Shown: positions 55,860 to 64,000 of the stretch, piece by piece | Numbering within the stretch: the stretch's first letter is position 1 | Layout: each line of letters begins with the position of its first letter | NCBI GenBank assembly: GCA_027575805.1 | Contig: JANBPU010000080.1 | Coordinates: 1 to 64,000 of the forward strand | DNA: 64,000 nucleotides | Source of the DNA: Mycoemilia scoparia | Taxonomy: Eukaryota; Kickxellomycota; Kickxellomycetes; Kickxellales; Kickxellaceae | Direction of reading: 5' to 3' | Made by a program: the position numbers and the translations under genes | The notes under the pieces: generated by a model | Database searches by the model: none | What the model was told of the DNA's origin: nothing | The model's input: only the letters and a program-made list of their open reading frames with translations

Positions 55860-58427
55860 TATACGCTAATAAAACAATGCAACTTTGCAAAACGCGCTGC
55901 CGTTGTTAACTATATATGTTTGTATACGCGTTCACGAGCAAGTGTTTGTAGTTGTTTATATCGCCTGGTTTTTGTTGATAAAAACTGAAGTCTCAAGCAC
56001 AGCTACGAGTAAAGTTCAGGACGAATAGTTCTAGATAACGGTGATAAAGAAAAATGCAGATAGGAAAAGAGTGAGAAAAATCAAGTTAGTATACCAAACA
56101 CTTATGCGAAAGGGGCGGTGTAAATATGATGGTGAATGGGCTGGTGGTGGATGATGGGCAGATTGCTGCAAAGAAAGGGCAATCCTTTGTGAAAATGAAG
56201 GTATGAGCAAGGGGTTTGTGTCAAAAAAATGAGGGCGATTTTGTGCAAGACAGAGATTTTAACGACACATACAGGCACAAAAAACCCAAACAGAAAACGA
56301 GGATATACAAGGTCGATATTTTGGAAAGTATCCAAGCAAGTTAAATATTCGAAGATCAAGAATATACAAATAAACAGAGTAACAACAATAACAATAATAA
56401 CAAGAGTGGGACAGTAATAGAACGAGAAAAGAAACAAATGAAAGATAGAAAGAAAGAAAAGGAGCAAGGAAAAAATAGAGATATTGGTCTGGGAAGTCCA
56501 AGCTGCTGCTGCTGCTGCTGCTTTAATACTAATCTATGCAATGCAAAGAGTGAATAAGGGTGAAAGCCTATAAATAGGACAACAATTTTGCATGGCAGAT
56601 TTTTTTAAATAGCAGCAGCATCACCAGCAAGGGGGATTAGGATAAGGAGGAGCAACGACATAAACGGAAAACTGAGTCATGTCAAACAAGGCAAGAGAAA
56701 AAACAAAAAAATCAAACACGCGTGTGTGTGGTGTGCGTGTGAGTTGTGTGAAGTAGCAGCGGCAGCAGCGACAAAAAAAGCAGGAATAAAGTTGTATGAT
56801 ATAAAAGTCATAACAAACCCTTACCTATAATGAGCTAATATAGAAATAGCTAAACAATAAATAGATGCAACTTATGTATGTATGATAATAAAGGTTGAAA
56901 AACAAAGCGATTGAGATAGCTATGGTGTTCTACTATTTACGATAATAACGAAAATAAAGAAACAGAGAGATGTTGAAGAATATACAGAGAAATTTATGGA
57001 AAGAAAAGTATGTAGGTGATGATAATGATGGTTTGTTTAAACCGTAAGAGGGAAAGGGTAAGGGATAACCACACAATAGATTATGTGCAAAAATGCAAGA
57101 ACAGGTTGAAAATGGTTAAATGGGCAAAGACAAGACTGTATCCTTACACAGTAAATTACATGAACAGAGGGAACATGAGGTAATGAAAGTGAGATAGAGA
57201 GGTGGAAAGAAAGAAAGAAAGAAAGAGGTGTTATAGACTTACAGAGATTATGGTGATAGTAACGGAGTTAGATAGAGCTAGAGCTATGGTATTTAAATGG
57301 AGGAAAATCGTCAGTTTATATAATATATGTTGAAAGCCACTGACCAAAGCAGCAGCCACGCTAGCAGTAAGTAACAGTAAGATTAGAGAAAGAAAGAACA
57401 AATGAAAGAGAGTAAGAGCGTAATATAATGGTCCACAGCGCAGCACAAGCAAGAGCAAAGCGGGCTTGAACAAAAAACACAAAAGGAAAAGCAAACAAAG
57501 GTAAGGCTAAGAGAGAGAGCCTTTGGCAAAGATAGCTTGAGTTGTGTATGTGTAGAGCCCAACAGCAAAGCAAGCGAAAAAAGGAGGGTACAGGAAAAAA
57601 AGCTTGAAAGCGTAAAAGAGACCCCTTCAACAGGGACCAAGGCAGTTAATAAATAGTCCAGAGCAATGGAAATGCCAACAGCAACAAGAGCAGAGGCAGG
57701 CAAAATACCACAAAACAGAACCAGAGAGCGAGAGTGAGAAGGCAATAATTGAATGTCGCTGTATAGTCACTGCTCTGTATCTTGTTAATAATGCTAGTGA
57801 AGAGTCCAGCACTGCAATGCATATATATATAAAGGGCCTGTGTGCGTATACAGAATGTACAAATGCTAGGTAAGATTTCCTAGAGATTGCCCAAGTCTCT
57901 TGGAAAGAAATGGCAGGGGACTATAAAAATATCGCCGACCCGGGGGTAAATATTAGCACCATATCTCGGTTTAGATACACAAGTGACGGCCAACAAATGC
58001 TTTGTTTATTTGTGTTGGAATTCCCAACTATTCCTGCTACTGGCCCCAGCATTATACAGATACACAACTACATACATAGAATGCACACACACGGCATAGC
58101 ATAGCATCAAAGTTTTCTGGCAAACTTCAGTATTCTTGGTAGCTGGAAACGTTAGTACAAAAGGCCTTTGACTAAAAGTTTGTGAACCGCTATGGACTTT
58201 TGCACATGGTGATGTGAGATAGACATGCGATTCAGACCCTGACACTGCTGACTGAGAGAAAAGAAGGTACACATAAAACAATGATCCTGACGTATTTTAA
58301 CGCATACATGAAAAATGGGGTGAAAAGGACTGACTGCTATTAGTAGACAAGTGAAATCTAAAAATGGAAACACTAAGGCTTACACACTCAAAATTCAACC
58401 CGGTGTTGGGCCTTCGCACCAATCAGC
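55860..58427. promoter_or_regulatory. Long upstream region of chitin synthase
   Basis: 2.6 kb without a supported gene between the chitin synthase start and the 3' end of COX10. From about 56200 to 57750 the + strand is strongly purine-rich (GAAAGA, AGAGCAAG runs), so the chitin synthase sense strand is pyrimidine-rich. It contains CTG repeats at 56502-56522 and an AAAG tetranucleotide run at 57205-57226. On the minus strand there is a good splice donor (CT|GTAAGTC, cut at 57243/57242) and a strong acceptor (CTTTCTTTGCAG, exon from 56165), which could mark a leader intron. Open frames here are low-complexity shadows. Confidence 0.45.
56502..56522. repeat. (CTG)n trinucleotide repeat
   Basis: Seven CTG units in the upstream region of the chitin synthase gene, outside any supported coding sequence. 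Confidence 0.85.
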
Positions 58428-59855
58428 CTATGGGGTTGTGGCGATTTGCTGCTGCTGAGATTCTGCTTTTGTGATAATTGACTGTGGCTGTTTCTGATCC
58501 AGGCCCTTTACTTGCGGTTGTGGCTGCTGTTGCTGCTGAGCTAGTCTTCGCTTATGGACTAGCATAAGAATGATAATTAAAGGCAGATGCACAATGCTAG
58601 CAAAAAACAAAGGTCTTGAAGTCTTGTCACTAGAGTGCTTCCAAAACTTGTATGCATAGTACAGCAAGTATCCATTCACAGCCGACGAATCAATCAAAAA
58701 CCACTGGTCTGTTATATCCAAATAAGTAAGAGCCGCGCACAACGGGAACATCAGCAGCGAATACCGTAGCGATACACGGGCATTAAGTCGCGGATTGGTA
58801 ACCGAGGCCATCATATATCCAGCCTTTGAGTAGTCAGCACGCAAAGTCCATGCCAATGAATTAAAGTGGGGAAACTGCCAGGCAAAAAGAATACCAGCCA
58901 ACACCCATGCGCCAAGATCTTGTGGGCCACCGAAAACACTGCCTGTGGCGGCTGCCCAGCCCATTAGTGGCGGGATTGCACCTACAACCGCGCCGATCCA
59001 TGTATTTACAATCGACATTCTTTTGGAGGGCGTATACACCATGGTATACAGAAGGATGTTTGAAAGGCCCAGATATCCAGTGATTGGATTTACGAGGGTA
59101 CATAGTGTCGTCACACCAAGCACGCCTGTTGATGTGCCAAAGACCATTGCGTTGGTTGGACTTAATGCGTGGCGGACCAACGGCCGATTCCTGGTACGAC
59201 TCATTTGGGCGTCATAAGGGATTTCGATCCACTGGTTTATAGAGTTGGCCGATGCGGCGCATAGGGTTGTTCCAACTGTTGTCCAAAACAGAGTCGTCAG
59301 ATCTGCGCCTACGCCCGGTGCGGCTGCATACCCAGCCATTGCTGTCAAGACCACAAATGCGCTGAGCTTTCCTTTCATTAGATCTTGATATACCTTGATT
59401 TGCTTTTTCAAGGGCTGTACTGGCCGTATTTTCCATAGCTCTGGCATTGACGTTATTGTATTATCATCGTTTGCTGTCAATGACCGTTGTGTGTGGCTAC
59501 TGATATTGATTCCAGCGCTGTGGTTATGAGTAAGCTTTTTTGGATTCATATCTATTTTTGTGCGATCATTAACATTAACATTATCAGATTTTGGTTTAGC
59601 TTGCTGATGTTGGTTCAAATATGGGGATGCTCCCGCATGTCTTATCATCGAGTCTGTATTGAAAACTCTTTGCTGTCTACCCAAGCACAGCTGTAGCGGT
59701 AATATGGTTTGTATGCTGTTGGTATTGTTTCTATCATGCTGTTTTGGGCATAAATATAGTAATGCTGTCCGGCATGGCCGAAGTTTTGTTTGAATCTGAA
59801 ATCTGTGTAAAATTAATGTAGTAGTGACTCTTTGGCCCCCTCCCGTTAAAATCAT
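58428..59855 (-). CDS. COX10: Protoheme IX farnesyltransferase, mitochondrial
   Basis: A 475-residue inner-membrane prenyltransferase that converts heme B to heme O, the first step of heme A synthesis for cytochrome c oxidase. The first 150 residues are a long, basic, poorly conserved mitochondrial presequence region. The UbiA-type core starts near KKQIKVYQDLMKGKLS. The Asp-rich catalytic site is NSINQWIEIPYDAQMSRTRNR (Asn204, Asp215, Arg220/222). The second conserved loop is DLGAWVLAGILFAWQFPHF with ADYSKAGY following. About seven to nine hydrophobic segments are visible. The C-terminal 40 residues are Gln-rich and variable. Single exon; start ATG at 59855. Confidence 0.95.
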   Translation of the reverse strand: MILTGGGQRVTTTLILHRFQIQTKLRPCRTALLYLCPKQHDRNNTNSIQTILPLQLCLGRQQRVFNTDSMIRHAGASPYLNQHQQAKPKSDNVNVNDRTKIDMNPKKLTHNHSAGINISSHTQRSLTANDDNTITSMPELWKIRPVQPLKKQIKVYQDLMKGKLSAFVVLTAMAGYAAAPGVGADLTTLFWTTVGTTLCAASANSINQWIEIPYDAQMSRTRNRPLVRHALSPTNAMVFGTSTGVLGVTTLCTLVNPITGYLGLSNILLYTMVYTPSKRMSIVNTWIGAVVGAIPPLMGWAAATGSVFGGPQDLGAWVLAGILFAWQFPHFNSLAWTLRADYSKAGYMMASVTNPRLNARVSLRYSLLMFPLCAALTYLDITDQWFLIDSSAVNGYLLYYAYKFWKHSSDKTSRPLFFASIVHLPLIIILMLVHKRRLAQQQQQPQPQVKGLDQKQPQSIITKAESQQQQIATTP

Positions 59856-60256
59856 TATAGTAGGAAAATTATTATTGTTATTGTTATTGGTGTAAAGGTA
59901 GTTAATTGAAAAGGGGAAAACAGTATTATCTACAGCTCCCCCTTCTTTCTTAGGTTTAGTAGTATCGTCTGAATGTTTTTACTAGTCCGCAAAAAAATAG
60001 CCTTGATTGTGTTGATGATGATGATGATGATGGAGTGAGTGACAAAGTTTCAGAGATAATCTAATCACACACAAACCAATAATCCCAAAATTTTCAATAA
60101 AAAGTCAGCGACCATAATAACTTTGGAGCGCAGCAAAATATAATATTGATTCGCGACCTTTCTTTATTCGTCCCTATTCAACCAAATTTCTTTTATTCTT
60201 CCATACCATACAAATATTTGGTTTATTCCAAATCACTATCTCTTCTTTTTGTTAAA
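59856..60256. promoter_or_regulatory. Divergent promoter region of COX10 and CWC21
   Basis: 401 bp between two divergent start codons, containing ATT/TTG and GATGAT triplet runs (about 59866-59890 and 60015-60032). The shared space implies a bidirectional promoter; no factor site is identified. Confidence 0.5.
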
Positions 60257-61537
60257 ATGTATAACGGAATTGGTCTAGTCACAGCTCGTGGGTCCGGAAC
60301 AAATGGCTATGTAACCCGCAATTTATCCGCCCTGAACTCCAAACAGCAGCAAGGCAAACCCAGGGACAGAAATGCATACGAACCACCAAAACCAAAGAAA
60401 ATCGACCAAGATATTTTGTTACATGAAAATAAACGCAAAGTCGAAATTGAATGTATAAAGCTTCAGGATGAACTCGAAGAAAAGGGGCTTCCTGAAGAAG
60501 AGGTTGAACAAAAAGTTCAAGTGCTACGCGAAAAGCTATTAAAAGATCTTGATTCTTTTGTTGCTACTATTGAAGATCCAAAGCTGATAAAGGTTCATGA
60601 GACTCATAAAGCAGCTGATGCTAAGAATAGAGAAAATGATGCAATGGCAAAAGCATTGGGAATTAGAGATGATTATGTTGAAGGTGCGGCGTTTGACCGT
60701 GAGCTTCAGGAACTTAGGCGACTTGAACGTCAACAAGAGCGTGAACAACGTGAAATGGAGCTGAGGGAAAAAGAACGCGAGAGAGAAAGAGAAAGGCAAA
60801 GAAGACATAAAAGTAGGAGCCACAGAGGTCGCAGGCATAGGCGCAGATATAGTTCTGAGAGTGAAAGTGGCGCTGAAAGTAGTGATAGAAGCGGATATTC
60901 AAGCTATGAGTCTTCTAGAGAAAGAAAAAGTAGTAGCAGAAGGAGTCATAGATCTTCAGGGTCAAGAAGAGGAGGCAATAGTTATGGTAGAAGGAGATAC
61001 GTTGATAGCTATGTTCCTGGAAGAGATAGTTCAAGAAGCAGAAGTCCTAGCTATGATCGCCATAGACACAGAAGAAGTCGTCATCGCCACAGAAGCAGGT
61101 CTGCATCTGTTTCAAGGTCACCATCACCCTCTAGAACCAAACCCAGATCTAAATCAGTAGAATCTGAAGGACTATCTAGAGATTCAAGAAGTGCATCACC
61201 ATTATCAAGAGCTTCCGCACCTTCCCCTTCTCCATCAAACTCTGAAAGCGAATCAAATAGCTCAACTCATCCCAGTGATCCTGAGTTTGATGCCCGTCAT
61301 CGTCATCGTCATCGTCATCATCGTTCGCGCTCCCGATCAAACTCTACAAGCAGTCCAGAGCCTGAACCAAGGGATTCTGCATCTGGTGATTATCATCGTC
61401 GTCGTCGAGATCGTGGTCATTCTCCATCCTCAAAAAAGAGCAGTCAACAAAGTCGTAGCCGTAGCCGTAGCTTTGAGCCAGAGAGAGAAAGTCATAGATC
61501 TCGGTCAAGATCCACCTCAAGCTCACCCCATCACTAG
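60257..61537 (+). CDS. CWC21: Cwf21-domain splicing factor with long RS domain (CWC21/SRRM2-like)
   Basis: A 426-residue spliceosomal protein. The N terminus MYNGIGLVTARGSGTNGYV and RNLSAL is the hallmark of CWC21/SRRM2, which contacts Prp8 in the activated spliceosome. The cwf21 domain lies at about residues 45-100 (LLHENKRKVEIECIKLQDEL, EEKGLPEEEVEQKV). Residues 165-426 are Arg/Ser-, Glu/Arg- and His/Arg-rich. Yeast Cwc21 lacks this tail, whereas animal SRRM2 has a very long RS region, so this protein is intermediate. The frame is open upstream to 60146, but the ATG at 60257 begins the conserved MYNGIGL sequence. Single exon. Confidence 0.93.
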   Translation: MYNGIGLVTARGSGTNGYVTRNLSALNSKQQQGKPRDRNAYEPPKPKKIDQDILLHENKRKVEIECIKLQDELEEKGLPEEEVEQKVQVLREKLLKDLDSFVATIEDPKLIKVHETHKAADAKNRENDAMAKALGIRDDYVEGAAFDRELQELRRLERQQEREQREMELREKERERERERQRRHKSRSHRGRRHRRRYSSESESGAESSDRSGYSSYESSRERKSSSRRSHRSSGSRRGGNSYGRRRYVDSYVPGRDSSRSRSPSYDRHRHRRSRHRHRSRSASVSRSPSPSRTKPRSKSVESEGLSRDSRSASPLSRASAPSPSPSNSESESNSSTHPSDPEFDARHRHRHRHHRSRSRSNSTSSPEPEPRDSASGDYHRRRRDRGHSPSSKKSSQQSRSRSRSFEPERESHRSRSRSTSSSPHH

Positions 61538-61738
61538 CCCACTTTATTCTGTTTTCTTGAACTAAACACCTCACCTTTACCAAATAAAATCTATTGATAT
61601 ATTTGTATTTTTCAAAATAAATTGAATGCGTGTTTGTACACCGGTGATATGTGATAGAAGCATGTGTATTGCGTAATGAGTGAATAGAAAAAAAGATGTA
61701 TATAAAAGTTAAGATTCCAAGAATCATGGGCAACAGAT

Positions 61739-62928
61739 TTAAACAATACGTTCCAATTCTTGGGCATACAGCAGATTGTTTTCGATGATTTCGTCTGTTG
61801 GGAAGGAGCTTGCTTCTTCTTTTGTGGTCTTGAACACCAAAACATTACCAACCAAACAATCCTTTAAGCCACACTATATACATAAAATTACATACCAATG
61901 ATTATTAATAACAATATTCAGATATATAATATATCTATGTACTGGTCAAATGTGCTGAGATGAAAATGTTACCTCGTTAAGGAACTTTTCAAAGTTTAGA
62001 CGGTTATCCCAAAGCAATATCCTCTTGGCATCTGCAACTGGAAGGGTATCGTAACTCTTTTGAAGGCAATCCAAGATTTCTTTACTACAATCACAACAAG
62101 ACGCTCTAAACATTAGTATTGACCCAATTGACATCAATTATTGCACATGGTATTATTTACTTGTTTATTCCGCTTACCGATTGCGGCTTCTAAGCTTAGT
62201 GAACAAAAACTTGAATCTCTTGTCATGCAATGCCTCTTCTTCCTGCTTGATCTTCTTGTATGTTCCTTCCATCAAATGTTGTTCTATCCGTATGGGCAAT
62301 GCGACATTGACATCATTATGATACTTTGTATCTATGCGTTCAAGAGCTACATGGAAATCGGCAACCCTGTCCTGAACCAATAGTCTCATCAGGTTGAATC
62401 CAAAGAACAGACTCATATTTTCTGATTCTCCCAATCTGTCGTTAATATCGAAATAGAATGATTCCAGTTGGTTAAAGTGCTTTTCGAATTCATCAATATC
62501 TTGTACTTTGATTGCCCATTCAGCTGCAAGCTCAAGGATACTCCCTATGTATAATTTGAAAGCATTCGTGTTAGACATTTATAGGGTTAATAACGATTGT
62601 TGTTATTTGTATATGTTTACATATCTACATATTATACCGGTAATACTTGCTTGTAAATAAAAGTTGATCTTTTCTTTGTCCTTTCTGAGGAGATACAAGG
62701 CTTAGTTGGAACAATTTGACCTACAGTGGAATGGAATTTATCAATACCCACAACAAGCGTACATTTTAGTGTTATATCCCATTGAATTCATTGATATTTT
62801 CTGACAAAAATAATGATACTGGTGCTTGCCTTGAGTGATGCAATTGCTTCCTTAATGGCCTCATTGGATTGTGTGCCATTAGCCATGGCTTCCTTGATTT
62901 CTTCATAAAACTGAGTTACTTCTGACAT
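61739..62928 (-). CDS. RPN12: 26S proteasome regulatory subunit RPN12 (PSMD8)
   Basis: A 267-residue lid subunit of the 19S regulatory particle, reconstructed from five exons: 62928-62830, 62720-62651, 62544-62178, 62105-61973, 61873-61739. All phases agree. The joined protein follows PSMD8 throughout: ASLKVKLFQLSLVSP, then QLLFTRSILELAAEWAI, FEKHFNQLESFYFDI, FFGFNLMRLLVQDRVADFH, and near the C terminus SYDTLPVADAKRILLW, ending NNLLYAQELERIV. Introns 1 (AAG|GCAAGC) and 2 (ACAA|GCAAGT) begin with GC instead of GT; introns 3 and 4 begin GTAAGC and GTAACA. GT alternatives nearby destroy the match, so the GC donors are well supported. Confidence 0.93.
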
Positions 62929-63337
62929 TCTCAAACAATGGCAATTTGGTTACGTTTTAAGCGGACGGTGTGGACAAATGAAAAATTGTAAATGTAATTA
63001 AAACGATAAAGGTATAGAGTATGATATTTTGGATTGGGATAAAAGTATAAACACACACTATTGCAGCTTTTGTAACTGACTTTGTTGTCTACCTTATGTG
63101 CTTGAAATTTAACCTAACACACTTTTGAACGCCAAAGGATGACGTACTCTGTGATGGCTGTTGGAGGTAGTTAAAATAGATTCTAAGCAATGATTGATAT
63201 TGCGTCAGTCAATCAGATTTAATTACAACTAGGTGATTTCTGTTTAATAAATAAGCAAAGACAGAGGGACTATGATTCCTCTTTTTTCGACTTTAAACAA
63301 GAAGTTGGATAAATCACTTCAAATCACAGCAATATTT

Positions 63338-63478
63338 GGTGAGATTTGAATAGTGATCGAATGTATGTTAGGCAGAGATGGACCCTTGTGCTTTGGCCCA
63401 ATCACTAGCTATTTTATATGCAATTCCTGGGGACCCATCATATTTGCCTAAAGCCTTGTGAACTTTGGTCATTATATC
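63338..63478 (-). mobile_element. MITE family 2 copy
   Basis: Minus-strand blocks: ACCAAAGTTCACAAGGC, TTTAGGCAAATATGATGGG, CCAGGAATTGCATATAAAA, AGCTAGTGATTGGGCC, GGGTCCATCTCTGCC, TCGATCACTATTCAAAT. It shows the same order and spacing as the complete copy at 47008. Confidence 0.72.
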
Positions 63479-63512
63479 AATGGGCGTATAAAGTGATGCT
63501 AAAAAGGCGAGC

Positions 63513-63620
63513 ATATGGGTAGTTATTTTTGAAGGGCTATAGAGAGTCACTCATTTGGCTGTGATTTCCCCTTTAATCGGTGGTCACCAAAAGTCACCCT
63601 TCAAAAATTATAATCCATAT
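63513..63620. mobile_element. MITE family 1 copy
   Basis: Clear inverted termini: ATATGGGTAGTTATTTTTG with AAGGG, and CCCTTC with AAAAATTATAATCCATAT. The interior has CATTTGGCTGTGATTTCCCC and a GGTGGTCACCAAAAGTCAC block. 108 bp. Confidence 0.78.
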
Positions 63621-63773
63621 AATCCACAAGATCTATTTATAAATAATATTCATTTAAATGGATCCAGGAGTCAAAATAGCCCTATCTTGGATAACTACAA
63701 GCGGGTATACCAATACATCAGGAAACAGTCGGGAAAGAGTTGAAAAAATCAAACACAGATACAATAGCCGAAT

Positions 63774-64000
63774 CTAATACTTTAGAGTTCTTTTAATGGC
63801 CTCATAGCAACGTACAACATCAGGAACAAAGAATCTCTCATGAGCAAGTGGGAATGGCGAATCAACACCACAAACACGCTCAACCGGACTTTCAAGACGC
63901 AAGAAGCAGCGCTCCGTAATTGCAGCAGCTACTTCAGCAGCAAACCCCTGGGTCTTCGGGGCTTCATGCGAAATAACCAGTCTTCCAGTTCTGTTTACAG
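63774..64000 (-). CDS. Branched-chain 2-oxoacid dehydrogenase E1 beta subunit, C-terminal part (cut by window edge)
   Basis: The last 75 or so codons of a gene that continues beyond the window. The sequence RTGRLVISHEAPKTQGFAAE, then ITERCFLRLESPVERVCG, DSPFPLAHERFFVPD and CYEAIKRTLKY matches the C-terminal domain of the mitochondrial E1-beta subunit (BCKDHB) better than pyruvate dehydrogenase E1-beta. This domain binds the E2 core and completes the thiamin diphosphate site. The enzyme decarboxylates the oxoacids from Val, Leu and Ile. The stop TAG is at 63774-63776. Whether an exon boundary lies at the extreme edge (a CAG near 63991) cannot be told. Confidence 0.87.
   Translation of the reverse strand, partial: VNRTGRLVISHEAPKTQGFAAEVAAAITERCFLRLESPVERVCGVDSPFPLAHERFFVPDVVRCYEAIKRTLKY

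Larger units (their letters stand above)
62929..63773. other. Intergenic region with MITEs
   Basis: About 840 bp between RPN12 and the E1-beta gene. It contains a family 2 MITE (63338-63478, minus) and a family 1 MITE (63513-63620). Small open frames at 63368-63550 and 63555-63743 are largely MITE sequence and are not called. Confidence 0.6.

Noticed and set aside
57231..57745. Overlapping minus-strand Leu/Ser-rich frames
   Set aside because: Low-complexity pyrimidine-rich DNA read in several frames; no start context, domain or splice partner.
60776..61565. Alternative-frame open frames and minus-strand frames inside the RS-coding region
   Set aside because: By-products of AGA/CGT/TCA repeats in the CWC21 RS domain.
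63368..63550. 60-residue frame on the minus strand
   Set aside because: Translation of MITE family 2 sequence; other copies are broken in this frame, so it is not a protein family.
1..64000. tRNA, rRNA, CRISPR, prophage or bacterial operon features
   Set aside because: None found by reading both strands of the intergenic regions; introns and gene content are eukaryotic.

Overview
The window is a stretch of fungal nuclear chromosome. Genes are protein coding, many are split by short introns (about 50-360 bp) with GTAAGT-type donors, intergenic DNA is AT-rich, and the gene set is fungal: chitin synthase, ERG28, UNC93-like transporters, ATG2, SET1 and a fungal-specific FunK1 kinase. The gene mix (FunK1, a STIL-like centriole-type protein, Asn/Ser/Gln-rich tracts) suggests an early-diverging lineage, possibly Kickxellomycotina. 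That placement is an inference of low certainty. No tRNA, rRNA, CRISPR or bacterial-type operon was seen.

Layout, left to right. 1-3.5 kb: mostly non-coding, with a MITE copy and a decayed acetyltransferase-like remnant. 3.5-7.7 kb: two tandem UNC93-like major facilitator genes (+). 8.6-9.3 kb: maleylacetoacetate isomerase (+). 9.6-10.6 kb: translation elongation factor 1-beta (-). 13.2-14.7 kb: glycerol kinase (-). 16.4-21.6 kb: DNA polymerase alpha catalytic subunit (-). 22.3-23.2 kb: F-box-like protein (-). 23.7-26.0 kb: a STIL/Ana2/SAS-5-like protein (-), divergent from ATG2 (+, 26.6-33.3 kb). 33.8-34.6 kb: MOG1 (-). 34.8-37.6 kb: prolyl oligopeptidase-family enzyme (-). 38.05-38.6 kb: ERG28 (-). 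39.0-39.4 kb: small C2H2 zinc-finger protein (-). 40.3-41.9 kb: ENPP-type phosphodiesterase (-). 42.95-46.5 kb: SET1 histone methyltransferase (+). 47.4-50.4 kb: a FunK1 kinase gene broken only by nonsense codons (-). 50.8-52.3 kb: repeat-rich AT DNA. 52.4-55.9 kb: chitin synthase (-). 58.4-59.9 kb: COX10 (-), divergent from CWC21 (+, 60.3-61.5 kb). 61.7-62.9 kb: proteasome subunit RPN12 (-). Right edge: 3' end of the branched-chain 2-oxoacid dehydrogenase E1 beta gene (-).

Most genes are unrelated housekeeping functions with no operon-like organisation: replication (POL1), chromatin (SET1), splicing (CWC21), protein turnover (RPN12), nuclear transport (MOG1), autophagy (ATG2), mitochondrial heme A and branched-chain amino acid metabolism, glycerol use, sterol synthesis and cell wall synthesis. 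The observations most worth following are the STIL-like centriole-duplication protein, the FunK1 gene whose stop codons all look like C-to-T changes of Gln/Arg codons, three GC-AG introns in two genes, and two related MITE families, one nested repeatedly at the same site of the other and one supplying the stop codon of the F-box gene.
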